A stretch of 30,755 nt of DNA from CAZLBV01 sp964557845. GTDB lineage: Bacteria; Acidobacteriota; Aminicenantia; Aminicenantales; Aminicenantaceae. The notes under the pieces are model-generated. The model saw only the letters and a list, made by a program, of their open reading frames with translations. It did not search any database and had not been told where the DNA came from. A program made the position numbers and the translations under genes. The DNA is taken from contig CAZLBV010000266.1 of NCBI GenBank assembly GCA_964557845.1, forward strand, positions 1-30,755. The letters run 5' to 3'. Each line of letters starts with the position of its first letter. Position 1 is the stretch's first letter. Positions 8,364 through 17,580 of this stretch are shown here, piece after piece.

Positions 8364-9728
8364 ATGAAATTAAAACCAGAAATATTTAGACAATATGATA
8401 TACGCGGCATAGAAAACAAGGAACTGACCATTGAGAGTGTCACGACCTTAGGTAAAGGAATCGGCACTTATTATCGCAGAAATGACTGCTGCCAGGTGGC
8501 CTTAGGACAAGACTGTCGCCTTAGTTCTCCAAAATTTGCCGAGGCCTTATCAAACGGATTGCGTTCAACCGGATGCGATGTTATTGACATCGGCACTGTT
8601 CCTACTCCAGTCTTATACTTTACGGTCTATACAAAGAAAATCGATAGCGGTGTAATGATCACCGGATCTCATAATCCACCTGAATATAACGGTTTCAAAA
8701 TGATGATGGGTAAAGAAACACTTTACGGTGAAGCTATCCAAGAAATTTATCATATCATCAATGCCGATGATTTCTTAAAAGAGAATCAAGGAACATATTC
8801 AACCCTCTCGATCATTCCAGAATACCAAGAATATGTCATAAAAAACATTGAGCTTAAAAAACCTCTAAAAATTGTTATCGATGCCGGCAATGGAACCGGT
8901 GGAGCTGTAGCGGTTCCAATCTTTAAGCAATTAGGATGTGAAGTCATTGAGCTCTACTGTGAGATGGATGGAAATTTCCCCAATCACCACCCTGATCCTA
9001 CTATTCCTGAAGCCTTGTCAGAATTGATCCAGACAGTACGTGGAACAGACGCAGATCTGGGGATCGCCTATGATGGAGATGCTGATCGAATCGGTGTAAT
9101 CGACGATAGGGGTGATATCATATGGGGGGACAAATTAATGATCCTTCTGGCTAGAGATATTCTTCCAAAATACCCTGGTGCTCCGATCATATCTGAGGTC
9201 AAAGCCTCCCAGCTTCTCTACTCTGAAATCGAAAAACTGGGCGGCCGTCCGATCATGTGGAAGACCGGACATTCATTGATCAAAAAAAAGATTCACGAAG
9301 AAAATGCTGTTTTGGCCGGGGAAATGAGCGGACATATATTCTTTAACGACAGGTTTTTCGGCTTTGATGATGCCATTTATTCATCGGCACGAGTAGCTGA
9401 GATCGTTTCCAAATCAGATAAAAAACTACATTCTCTCTTTGGTGATCTTCCAGAAATGTACAATACTCCGGAAATCCGGGTCGAATCATCTGATGAAGAA
9501 AAGTTTAAGATCGTTGAAAAAGTAAAAGAAGAACTAGCTAAAAAATATCCTATCATAGATATCGATGGCGTCCGGGCTAATTTTCCCCATGGATGGGCTC
9601 TAGTACGCGCCTCCAATACCCAGGGAGTCCTGGTACTGAGGTTTGAGGCGGACTCCCAGGAGCATTTAAACGCTATCCAGAATGAAGTCGAAGGCGTCAT
9701 TGAAAAGGTTAAAAAACAATTCGTTTAA
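8364..9728 (+). CDS. Phosphomannomutase/phosphoglucomutase (alpha-D-phosphohexomutase family)
   Basis: The enzyme moves phosphate between C6 and C1 of mannose or glucose phosphate. I choose ATG 8364, because a GGGAGGA Shine-Dalgarno lies just before it, giving 454 residues starting MKLKPEIFRQYDIRG; ATG 8352 has no such signal. Motifs: phosphoserine loop TGSHNPPEYNGFK, metal loop YDGDADRIG, sugar-specificity loop GEMSGHIFF, and phosphate-binding RASNTQG near the C-terminus. The GEMSG loop is that of bifunctional PMM/PGM enzymes of the AlgC type. The next gene uses mannose 1-phosphate, so mannose 6-phosphate to mannose 1-phosphate is the likely main job; glucose-phosphate activity is possible. 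Confidence 0.93.
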   Translation: MKLKPEIFRQYDIRGIENKELTIESVTTLGKGIGTYYRRNDCCQVALGQDCRLSSPKFAEALSNGLRSTGCDVIDIGTVPTPVLYFTVYTKKIDSGVMITGSHNPPEYNGFKMMMGKETLYGEAIQEIYHIINADDFLKENQGTYSTLSIIPEYQEYVIKNIELKKPLKIVIDAGNGTGGAVAVPIFKQLGCEVIELYCEMDGNFPNHHPDPTIPEALSELIQTVRGTDADLGIAYDGDADRIGVIDDRGDIIWGDKLMILLARDILPKYPGAPIISEVKASQLLYSEIEKLGGRPIMWKTGHSLIKKKIHEENAVLAGEMSGHIFFNDRFFGFDDAIYSSARVAEIVSKSDKKLHSLFGDLPEMYNTPEIRVESSDEEKFKIVEKVKEELAKKYPIIDIDGVRANFPHGWALVRASNTQGVLVLRFEADSQEHLNAIQNEVEGVIEKVKKQFV

Positions 9729-9782
9729 TAGTACCATTGGCATTTTTTATGAATAATTCAGGATATTAGATAGGTGATTAAT

Positions 9783-10859
9783 ATGGATATTAGAGCCGTC
9801 ATTATGGCAGGAGGCACAGGTACTCGCTTCTGGCCTCTCAGCCGGAAAAAACGTCCCAAACAATTTCTTCCCATAATTTCCAAATTGAGTATGATCGAGG
9901 AAACGGTTCAGCGTCTCTTACCTCGCATCCCTCCTTCCAAGATCTATACCATTGCCAACCGGGAACAAACCGAGTTGATTCGTACATTCCTTAGGGAGAT
10001 TCCTGAAAATAATTTACTTGTGGAACCCTTGGGAAAAAATACGGCTCCCTGTCTGACTTTAGCCAGCGCAGTCATTTATGCAGATAATCCTGATGCTGTT
10101 ATTGCCGTGCTCCCAGCCGATCATCTGATCAAAGACCCAAGCTCATTTCTGGAAACACTTCTAGCAGGCGCTGAGGCCGCTTATTCTCAAGAACATTTGA
10201 TAACATTCGGTATTCCTCCTGATTATCCCGCGACTGGATACGGATATATCTGTTTTTCCCGGAAAAACAGCGTAAATTTTAATGGTAAAACCTTTTTCCC
10301 TGTGCTTGAGTTCAAAGAAAAACCAAACCTGGACCAAGCAAAAAAATTTTTGAAATCCGGTAATTATTTCTGGAATTCCGGAATGTTCTTATGGAAAGCA
10401 GATGTATTTTCACAGAAACTCAAAGAGGCAGCATTATCCTTTTATGATTCCTGGCGTGATATTCTCAATGCGCTTGAACAAAAAAGACCCACAGATATCA
10501 TAAATATCTATAATAAAATGCCGGCCATCTCCATTGATTATGCCTTAATGGAAAAAGCTTCGAATGTTCTTATGGCCGGAGGATATTTTGGTTGGTCTGA
10601 CGTTGGATCATGGTCTTCTCTTTTGGAAATTTGGGCTAAAGATGAAGGCGGCAATACCATAAAAGGAGACGCCATCCAGCTTGATTCACAAGGCTGCCTC
10701 TGTTACAATCCGGAAAAGTTTACCGCGCTGGTAGGGGTGAAAGATATTATTGTCGTCAACACAGAAGATGCGCTGCTTATCTGCCGGAAAGATCTGGATC
10801 AAAAAGTTAAAGACATCGTTCAAAAAATTCAGAAACTTAAAAAAGAAGAGCTTTTGTGA
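9783..10859 (+). CDS. manC: Mannose-1-phosphate guanylyltransferase (GDP-mannose pyrophosphorylase), short form
   Basis: The enzyme makes GDP-mannose from mannose 1-phosphate and GTP. I choose ATG 9783, preceded five bases upstream by AGGTGA, over GTG 9774. The 358 residues begin with the nucleotidyltransferase signature GGTGTRFWPLSRKKRPKQFL, followed by VLPADHLI, ATGYGYI, FKEKPNL, NSGMFLWKA and GWSDVGSW. It ends after the guanylyltransferase domain and beta-helix and lacks the C-terminal cupin phosphomannose isomerase domain of the longer (about 480-residue) bifunctional ManC/AlgA, so mannose 6-phosphate must come from a separate isomerase. It closes the long + strand gene run; GDP-mannose probably feeds O-antigen or other surface glycans. 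Confidence 0.93.
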   Translation: MDIRAVIMAGGTGTRFWPLSRKKRPKQFLPIISKLSMIEETVQRLLPRIPPSKIYTIANREQTELIRTFLREIPENNLLVEPLGKNTAPCLTLASAVIYADNPDAVIAVLPADHLIKDPSSFLETLLAGAEAAYSQEHLITFGIPPDYPATGYGYICFSRKNSVNFNGKTFFPVLEFKEKPNLDQAKKFLKSGNYFWNSGMFLWKADVFSQKLKEAALSFYDSWRDILNALEQKRPTDIINIYNKMPAISIDYALMEKASNVLMAGGYFGWSDVGSWSSLLEIWAKDEGGNTIKGDAIQLDSQGCLCYNPEKFTALVGVKDIIVVNTEDALLICRKDLDQKVKDIVQKIQKLKKEELL

Positions 10860-11032
10860 CCTAGCGTCTTGATCGACTAAATTTACATTAAAGCGACAGA
10901 TGTCACCAAAAAAGGTCGGTTTATTTTGGCATTTTCAACTTCTCCGCTTATTTCTCAGGCATATATTTTGCTAGATATTAAATGTTGATCCTATGATCTA
11001 ATTTTTAAAATTCTAAAAAAAAGGATATAAAA

Positions 11033-11785
11033 ATGAATAAACTTTTAAGCTCAGAAAAATCTACTGATTCACGGTTAAAAACATTTCTAATAATTTTCGT
11101 TTTTTTTCTCAGCTTGTCGAATGTCAGTGCTCAATCACTCTTTCAGTTCAGCATAAACGGTCAGCTTGCCTTCCCCCAGGATGAGTTTAAAAAAAATGCT
11201 GCTGACCTTGGCGGAGGTTTCGGCTTTGATTTTATCTACGACCCACAATCCCTTCCTTTTGGTTTTGGAGCTTCTCTGGGATTTATTTTTTACGGATATG
11301 AATCCTACCGGGAAATCATCTCTACCAGCACCGCAGCCTTTGAAGCCGATGTGTCCACGACCAACAGTATTTTCACCGGACATCTAATGTTTCGTTTCCA
11401 ACCCTACCACGGGAGGATCCGTCCCTATATCGAGGGCTTATTGGGAATAAATTACCTTACCACCGACACAAAAATCGATGAGGTCGGTTGGGGAGATGAC
11501 GGTATCCATACCCATAATTTTGATGATGCCGCCTTCAGTTATGGAGGAGGGATCGGGATATTATACCGGATCGTAGAAAAACCTTTTAATCCTGCACAGC
11601 CAAGAAACAACCGAAAACTATGGGCTATGCTTATTGATATTAAGCTACGGTATATCTTAGGCGGTGAAGCCGAATATTTGAATGAAGGCTCGATCTATAG
11701 AGAAAACGGTGACTTATTTTATGATGTGAAAATGTCCAGAACCGATATGCTCACTCTGAATATCGGGATTACCTTTAATTTTTAG
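11033..11785 (+). CDS. Outer-membrane beta-barrel protein (porin-like/OmpA-barrel type)
   Basis: I do not recognise a specific family name. The 250-residue protein has a signal peptide: a basic N-region to about residue 17, the hydrophobic stretch TFLIIFVFFLSLSNVSA, and likely cleavage after VSA. The mature part alternates polar and hydrophobic or aromatic residues with many glycines (LGGGFGFDFIYD, GFGASLGFIFYGY, SYGGGIGILYRI), as in 8- to 10-stranded outer-membrane barrels, and it ends LTLNIGITFNF with the terminal aromatic residue favoured by the BAM machinery. An AAAGGA Shine-Dalgarno precedes the ATG. It is separated by 173 bp from manC and by 194 bp from the next gene, so it is probably transcribed alone. 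Confidence 0.75.
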   Translation: MNKLLSSEKSTDSRLKTFLIIFVFFLSLSNVSAQSLFQFSINGQLAFPQDEFKKNAADLGGGFGFDFIYDPQSLPFGFGASLGFIFYGYESYREIISTSTAAFEADVSTTNSIFTGHLMFRFQPYHGRIRPYIEGLLGINYLTTDTKIDEVGWGDDGIHTHNFDDAAFSYGGGIGILYRIVEKPFNPAQPRNNRKLWAMLIDIKLRYILGGEAEYLNEGSIYRENGDLFYDVKMSRTDMLTLNIGITFNF

Positions 11786-11852
11786 CCTTAATTCTTTCTC
11801 CTTTAAGAATCACTTATAAATCAATACATTCATCTTATGTATGTTGTTTACA

Positions 11853-11881
11853 TTGACAATCCGGTTGTCATAAGGTATAAG
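11853..11881 (+). promoter_or_regulatory. Sigma-70-type promoter with overlapping dyad upstream of the kinase-like membrane protein
   Basis: A consensus -35 TTGACA (11853-11858) and a -10 TATAAG (11876-11881) are separated by exactly 17 bp. A 6-bp inverted repeat with a 5-bp spacer, TGACAA-N5-TTGTCA (11854-11870), overlaps the -35 and half the spacer and could be a repressor or activator site. The predicted message would have a leader of about 90 nt, with AAGGT nine bases before the ATG at 11980. Other small dyads lie upstream (ATTCTT/AAGAAT at 11791-11810 and ATACAT/ATGTAT at 11824-11842). Confidence 0.6.
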
Positions 11882-11979
11882 CTATTTTTAGATTTACCTC
11901 TGATGTGATTTTAAACCTGGATTATTTAATAATCGAGGGGCCAGAGCGAAACGGATTCCCGATATAAGGTTCTCTGCAC

Positions 11980-14502
11980 ATGGCAACAAATTATTCCATC
12001 GAGACCATTAACAAATTAAAGCAGCTTTATAAGCAGCTTAATATACTCCGTCCGCGCCGCAGCCGGAGGTATGATGCCGGGGATGAAATGATAATCGATG
12101 TTACTGGTGTTTTCCCTGCTCATCAAGCCCGGATCAAAATAAAGATCGAGGACTATATCGGAGGAGGATACGCCGGCCAGGTTTACCGCATATCTGTTTT
12201 AAATATCGAAACCTCGGATAAACCCTTAGAAGGTATTCATCCCGGCGGGGTTTATGCCATAAAAATACTATTACCAGTATCTGGATTCGCTCGATTCTTC
12301 CGTAATTTTATCTACTGGCTGGCCTTTCAAGGGCCTTTTTCTTTACAGGTAAATCCTGCTGCCGTGAGAGCAGGGGCCCTCTGGCAGAAAATTATCCGGC
12401 GCGGAGCTAAAATCCGCTTTGGTAACGAAAATACCGTAGTTGACAATTTAGCCACTTTCGTGGATCCGGTCCTCGGAAGTTGTGGTGAGATCAGTGAATG
12501 GATAGAAGGCAGGATGTGGCGGTTTGAAGTGGACGATAATCTTGATGCCCGACGACAATGGGATCCTGGAGATACTGACAATAACCTTGGATCGCCCGAG
12601 TACCGCGCTAAAAAGGAATTTATGGAAAAAATGGTCAACCTCTTACATGACATGGGGGCCCATGAACTCGCCCGTCAGTATGAGTGGTGGACCTGCAAAA
12701 GCCAGCCCAACGCCTTAAAACGAACCAAATTCAACAGCGATCCCAGAGCCGGGCACGTCGCTGTGGATTTCAGGGCCGGGCTCGCTCTTCTTCCTTTTCT
12801 GCCCATGTGCCCGGCTGACTTCTGGCTCATACTAAAAGGAATTGCAAGGGGAAGTCTGGTCCAGTTTGACCGTGGAGATCTAAACCGGCTTAAAGATTTC
12901 ATCAAAAATCACCAAAAAGAGTTCCAGGATATGGAAACCGCTGTAGAAGAGCTAACCGAAAAAGAAACTCAATACAGAAATTCCCTGCCTGATGTTTCAC
13001 ACCATCATATTAAACTGCTCTACAGTAAAAAACTATGGTCGGAAATACTCAATCGCAGCATAGAGAGTTGGAAGATAAAAAATAATATAGATCAAAAGAC
13101 CTACAAAAACCTTAAGGAAAACAGCTTTAAAGCCGTAAGGTATTATCTTCTTGGTTTGTTTCCTCTTTTAGGGTCAAAATTGCGAAAATTGTTTGGCAAC
13201 GGACTTTTCCGCCGGCATTATCGTCAAATCTTCACTAAATGGACCTACTTCCGCAAGGCAGTCAGAGCCCATATTTTAGAAAAACTCATAAGGTGGCACC
13301 GGGCCGGCCGGATATCTTCAGACAGGACCGAACTGCTGGCCGAACATCAAATCAGGTATTTTTTCCATCTTCCCCTCTCTCTTCTTCCTGCAAAACTGCA
13401 TCGTTTTTTATCCGACCGTAAACAGTTCCTGAAATCTCTGGATAATGTATTCCGCCGCCCCATCCGGCTTTATTTCCGGGCTGAAGAACGCGAACAGTGG
13501 ATGCGCGATATGGTCGCTCAAGGCCGAACAAAAGGAATGCTGACCGATGAGGAGGCGGACCGTATCAACGCCCAGATCAAAGAACCTTTTATTCAAAAAT
13601 ACCTTAAAAGCTTGGCTGTTCATGTGTGCACGCTCCCTGTGACTCAGATCATTTCTGTTCTGGTTGCCATCATTTATGTAAGGCTGCATCCTGAGCTTTC
13701 CTGGCAGGAGGCCTCTATTCATGCCGGGATTATCCTCGGTCTTTTTCAGGTTACGCCCATTTCTCCGGGATCACTGGTTCGGGGGCTTTATGTTACCTTT
13801 CTCGTCATAAGAGAAAAAAATTTCAAGGATTATAACATCGCCTTTTCTCTCAGTTATTTTAAATATATAGGATACCTGGCCTTTCCCATTCAGATGGCCT
13901 ATCGTTTTCCTGATATCGCCCGTTTCATGGCCGGACATTGGGCCACCAATGCTGTGCATATCGTTCCGGTATTCGGGGAAAGGGGCGCACTTCTTGAACA
14001 TGCGGTCTTTGATCTTTTTTACAACTATCCCCTAACCATACGACACCGTATGCAGCTGCGCAAAGAAAAAAGACAGTCGCTCAAACCCAGGAGTTGGCAT
14101 GTATTCCTGATTATACCCGCATCGCTGCTGCTTATGATTTTGCTCGATCTTCTCTATTACCAGACTACAGAACATATTCCCACATTGGGTGATTTCTGGT
14201 GGGGAATAATCTGGATTCCGGGTATAGCCGCAGCAGCAGCCACGGCATTGGCGAGGGGAATGTCATTAAAAATGCGTTTTTTGATCAGTATTCTAACCGG
14301 AGCTTCACTTGGATTATTCTATCCCTTCGTCAATAAATTCCTCTCCTTTTATCTTTCACCAGTGTATGAAAAAATAATCTCATTCTCCCGGGTGGCTGGG
14401 GATGCTGCTCTTTCAGCTTTATGGCAGATCTTTCTTTTTTCAATTATTGCTGCCATCGGAGTCATTCTCTTTGAAACCAGGAAAATCCGCAGAACAACTT
14501 AA
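11980..14502 (+). CDS. Protein-kinase-like domain fused to a multi-pass membrane domain, function unknown
   Basis: I do not recognise this 840-residue protein as a named family. The N-terminal part resembles a protein-kinase fold: a glycine-rich loop YIGGGYAGQVYRI (59-71), an invariant-type lysine in VYAIKILLP (Lys95), a later SQPNAL (241-246) resembling the catalytic-loop Asn, and HVAVDFRAG (259-267) in the place of the DFG motif. The usual catalytic-loop HRD Asp is not evident, so it may be an atypical kinase or a pseudokinase. Residues 300-540 are basic, charged and mostly helical. From about 545 to 832 there are roughly seven hydrophobic segments (near 548-567, 580-610, 622-645, 707-726, 738-757, 766-785 and 810-830), with a Pro/Gly-rich TPISPGSLVRGLY between two of them. 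It converges on aspS 18 bp away. Confidence 0.7.
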   Translation: MATNYSIETINKLKQLYKQLNILRPRRSRRYDAGDEMIIDVTGVFPAHQARIKIKIEDYIGGGYAGQVYRISVLNIETSDKPLEGIHPGGVYAIKILLPVSGFARFFRNFIYWLAFQGPFSLQVNPAAVRAGALWQKIIRRGAKIRFGNENTVVDNLATFVDPVLGSCGEISEWIEGRMWRFEVDDNLDARRQWDPGDTDNNLGSPEYRAKKEFMEKMVNLLHDMGAHELARQYEWWTCKSQPNALKRTKFNSDPRAGHVAVDFRAGLALLPFLPMCPADFWLILKGIARGSLVQFDRGDLNRLKDFIKNHQKEFQDMETAVEELTEKETQYRNSLPDVSHHHIKLLYSKKLWSEILNRSIESWKIKNNIDQKTYKNLKENSFKAVRYYLLGLFPLLGSKLRKLFGNGLFRRHYRQIFTKWTYFRKAVRAHILEKLIRWHRAGRISSDRTELLAEHQIRYFFHLPLSLLPAKLHRFLSDRKQFLKSLDNVFRRPIRLYFRAEEREQWMRDMVAQGRTKGMLTDEEADRINAQIKEPFIQKYLKSLAVHVCTLPVTQIISVLVAIIYVRLHPELSWQEASIHAGIILGLFQVTPISPGSLVRGLYVTFLVIREKNFKDYNIAFSLSYFKYIGYLAFPIQMAYRFPDIARFMAGHWATNAVHIVPVFGERGALLEHAVFDLFYNYPLTIRHRMQLRKEKRQSLKPRSWHVFLIIPASLLLMILLDLLYYQTTEHIPTLGDFWWGIIWIPGIAAAAATALARGMSLKMRFLISILTGASLGLFYPFVNKFLSFYLSPVYEKIISFSRVAGDAALSALWQIFLFSIIAAIGVILFETRKIRRTT

Positions 14503-14520
14503 AGGATCTTTTTGAAAAAC

Positions 14521-16284
14521 CTATTTAATCTTTTTAAGGCCCAACTCAGAAATCTGTTTGTCATCCACTGCAGAAGGGGACCCGGTTAAAAGACAAAGAG
14601 AGCTGGTTGTTTTGGGAAAGGCGATCATATCTCTGATCGAATCCTCCCCGGCCATCAGCATGACTATGCGGTCCAGTCCGAGGGCAATGCCTCCGTGGGG
14701 TGGAGCCCCATATTTTAAAGCTTCAAGAAAGAATCCGAATTTATCCTCTGTTTCTTCCTGTTTCAATCCAAGCGCAGCAAAGACTCTTCTCTGCTGTTCC
14801 TGGTCATGGATCCTGATGGATCCCCCTCCGATCTCACTGCCATTAAGGACCAGATCATAAGCACGAGCTCTTACTTTTCCGGTCTCGCTGTCCATGAATT
14901 TCTCATCCTCCGGATAATAAGAAGTAAATGGATGATGCATGGATACAAACCGTTTCTCTTCCTCGCTCCACTCAAAAAGAGGAAAATCCGTGACCCAAGT
15001 AAAACAATATTCACCCGGTTCCTGGGATAATGGAGGGCGTAGATCCAACCTCAATTCTCCCAGAACTTTAAGTATTGTTTTTGGAATGCCAGCAGCAAGA
15101 AGCACCAGATCCTCGGGCGCTGCTTTCATTTTTTCCCATATGAGCGAATTTTCCTCCTGAGAGAGCTTCAAAGAAGATCTGTAATCTTTCTGTTTTTTAA
15201 TCCAGATGATCCCTTTTCCGCCCAGATCCTGCGCCCTATGGTTGAGCTTATCTAAGCTACTCCTGGAAAAATCCCCTCCCTTTTCTACCAAGAGCCCCTT
15301 CAGAACTCCTCCTTCATCTAATGCATTCCGGATAAGAGGAGAATCTATAGATGCCCCCACCTCAGTCAAGTCCTGTATCTCCATTCCGAAACGCAAATCT
15401 GGTTTATCGGTGCCGTATTTTTCCATACTCTCGGGATAAGAAAAGCGAGGAAAAGGCATCTTTACGTCCACGCCGATTATCGAAAACACCGCCTGCATCA
15501 ATCGCTCGGTCAGATCAATTACATCTTCTTTTTCTACAAAACTCATCTCTAAATCCACCTGAGTAAACTCCGGCTGGCGGTCTGCCCTGAGGTCTTCATC
15601 CCGGAAGCATCTGACGACCTGAAAATATTTGTCGAATCCTGAGATCATAAGAAGCTGCTTAAACATCTGAGGTGATTGAGGTAGAGCAAAAAATTTTCCT
15701 TTATAGATCCGGCTGGGAACTAAATAATCCCTGGCTCCTTCCGGCGTGGACTTGGTTAAAAAGGGAGTTTCGATCTCATAAAATCCTTCTTTATCCAAAA
15801 AATTCCTAACAGCCAGAACGGCTTTATGCCTCAATTTGAAATTCCGCTGCATGGCTGGTCGTCTGAGATCCAGATACCGGTATTTGAACCTCAGCTCTTC
15901 GGTGGCCTGAGGAGGATCAGCTACGACAAAGGGAGTCACGGCAGACCGGTTTAAAACTCTGAGAAAACTAGCTTCAATTTCTACATCACCTGTGAGCATA
16001 TCAGGATTGCGCAGCTTCTCCTCTCTCGCACGCACATTACCCTGGATCATTACGACGAATTCCATCTTTAATTTTTTAGCTTCATCCAGCAGATCGCCTT
16101 TTTCAGGAAACACAACTTGAATGATCCCTTCCCGGTCCCGAATATCGGCAAAGATAAGATTTCCCATATCCCGGACACGGTTGACCCATCCGGTAATAAC
16201 GACCTTCTGCCCGGCATTCTCGATACGGATCTCTCCACAGTAATGTGTTCTTTTTACGTTATTATCCAAATCTTTTGTTCCCAT
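14521..16284 (-). CDS. aspS: Aspartyl-tRNA synthetase, bacterial type
   Basis: AspRS charges tRNA-Asp. The protein (587 residues from the second Met) has the N-terminal OB-fold anticodon-binding domain (ITGWVNRVRDMGNLIFADIR), the class II catalytic core, and the GAD insertion that marks the bacterial type. Visible motifs are FRYRYLDLRRP (motif 1 area), FRDEDLRADRQPEFTQVDLE (motif 2) and ALGLDRIVMLMAG (motif 3), with SPQMFKQLLM for amino-acid recognition. The upstream ATG at 16290 is only two bases from the AAGGA, while the ATG at 16284 is eight, so I prefer the latter. It follows hisS by about 30 bp. Whether it is discriminating or also charges tRNA-Asn cannot be told here. Confidence 0.97.
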   Translation of the reverse strand: MGTKDLDNNVKRTHYCGEIRIENAGQKVVITGWVNRVRDMGNLIFADIRDREGIIQVVFPEKGDLLDEAKKLKMEFVVMIQGNVRAREEKLRNPDMLTGDVEIEASFLRVLNRSAVTPFVVADPPQATEELRFKYRYLDLRRPAMQRNFKLRHKAVLAVRNFLDKEGFYEIETPFLTKSTPEGARDYLVPSRIYKGKFFALPQSPQMFKQLLMISGFDKYFQVVRCFRDEDLRADRQPEFTQVDLEMSFVEKEDVIDLTERLMQAVFSIIGVDVKMPFPRFSYPESMEKYGTDKPDLRFGMEIQDLTEVGASIDSPLIRNALDEGGVLKGLLVEKGGDFSRSSLDKLNHRAQDLGGKGIIWIKKQKDYRSSLKLSQEENSLIWEKMKAAPEDLVLLAAGIPKTILKVLGELRLDLRPPLSQEPGEYCFTWVTDFPLFEWSEEEKRFVSMHHPFTSYYPEDEKFMDSETGKVRARAYDLVLNGSEIGGGSIRIHDQEQQRRVFAALGLKQEETEDKFGFFLEALKYGAPPHGGIALGLDRIVMLMAGEDSIRDMIAFPKTTSSLCLLTGSPSAVDDKQISELGLKKIK

Positions 16285-16314
16285 AGACATGTTCCTTTTT
16301 AGGATTTTGAAAAT

Positions 16315-17580
16315 TCAATCAACCTTCTGAATAAGGTTTATGATATCCTCCTGGGTCACTTCGAGCTGCTGCCCTGTCACCATCTCTTTTAACTGGTACT
16401 TTTTGTTTTTTACCTCTTCCTCACCTACGATCAATGTCCAGGCAGCATTTAATTTGTTGGCCCGACCCATCTGTTTTTTTAGACCCTGTCCCTTGTACTC
16501 CAGTAAACATGAAATACCATGGCTTCGCAAAAACCGTGCCAGCAGCATGGATTGGATCTTAGCCTCTTCGCCTAAATAGGCGATATAGACAAATTTATCA
16601 TTTTCTTTTTTTTCAGGGACGATCGACAGGAGCCTCTCCAATCCAACCGCAAACCCTGTGCCGCTGATATCCGGCCCTCCAAATTCCTTCATCATATTAT
16701 CGTATCTTCCACCCCCAAGAACAGAATCCTGCGCCCCTAATTTCTCAGTAATAAACTCAAACGTCGTTTTGGTATAATAATCGAGCCCCCTGACCAATCT
16801 CGGTTCTATCTCATATTTGATCCCAAAAGAATCAAGATAGGCACAAAATTTCTTAAAATGTTCCTTACACTCCTCACATAAATAATCTGTTATTTTGGGG
16901 AACTTGAGGGAAATGGCGCGGCAGGATTCAAGCTTGCAGTCGAATATTCGAAGTGGATTGGTATGTATTTTCCGGCGGCAGTCAGGGCACAGTTTTTCTT
17001 CTGATTCCAAAGCTTTCTCACATAATTTTTTTAGATACTCTGGCCGGCACTTAGGGCATCCAACCGAGTTTATTAAAATCTTATACCCGGTCACTTTCAG
17101 TTCAGTTAGGAGTCGGTCAGCCATTTCCACGATCTCAGCATCCACCGCCGGATCCTTTTCGGCAAATACTTCTATGTCGATCTGATGAAATTGGCGGTAC
17201 CGGCCCTTTTGTGGCTTATCATACCGGAACATCGGACCAATAAAATAAAATCTCATGGGTTCCGGATTGAGAAACAGGTTGTGTTCGATTATTGCTCTAG
17301 CGACCGAGGGGGTGTATTCGGGCCTTAAAGTGATCGACCGCCCTCCTTTATCGATAAAAGTATACATTTCTTTCTGGACAACATCCGTAGTTTCCCCTGT
17401 TCCTTTTTGATAAAGCTCCGTTGCTTCAAAGAGAGGAGACCGGATCTCCTTATATCCATATCTCTGGAAAAGATTGGCGGCAGTTGTTTCCACTCTCTGC
17501 CATTTTCCTACTTCATCAGGAAGGATATCTTTAGTTCCCTTAATTGCTGAAATCCTCTTTTTTTTCTCACTTTCGCTCAT
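16315..17580 (-). CDS. hisS: Histidyl-tRNA synthetase
   Basis: HisRS charges tRNA-His. I start at ATG 17580 (MSESEKKKRISAIKGTKDIL; 421 residues, normal length); the longer frame reaches only a TTG at 17640 deep inside accA. Motifs: LRPEYTPSVARA, FYFIGPMFRYDKPQKGRYRQ (motif 2), the HisA signature LVRGLDYYTKTTFEF, GGGRYDNM, and GTGFAVGLERLL (motif 3), plus the C-terminal anticodon-binding domain. The insertion domain holds four cysteine pairs (CPKC, CPDC, CKLESC, CEEC), suggesting a zinc-binding insert, seen in HisRS of several deep-branching and clostridial bacteria. The first 14 bases overlap accA. Confidence 0.97.
   Translation of the reverse strand: MSESEKKKRISAIKGTKDILPDEVGKWQRVETTAANLFQRYGYKEIRSPLFEATELYQKGTGETTDVVQKEMYTFIDKGGRSITLRPEYTPSVARAIIEHNLFLNPEPMRFYFIGPMFRYDKPQKGRYRQFHQIDIEVFAEKDPAVDAEIVEMADRLLTELKVTGYKILINSVGCPKCRPEYLKKLCEKALESEEKLCPDCRRKIHTNPLRIFDCKLESCRAISLKFPKITDYLCEECKEHFKKFCAYLDSFGIKYEIEPRLVRGLDYYTKTTFEFITEKLGAQDSVLGGGRYDNMMKEFGGPDISGTGFAVGLERLLSIVPEKKENDKFVYIAYLGEEAKIQSMLLARFLRSHGISCLLEYKGQGLKKQMGRANKLNAAWTLIVGEEEVKNKKYQLKEMVTGQQLEVTQEDIINLIQKVD

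Noticed and set aside
10905..10943. CCAAAA/TTTTGG repeat after manC as an operon terminator
   Set aside because: Six AT-rich pairs with a 13-base loop; too weak to call.
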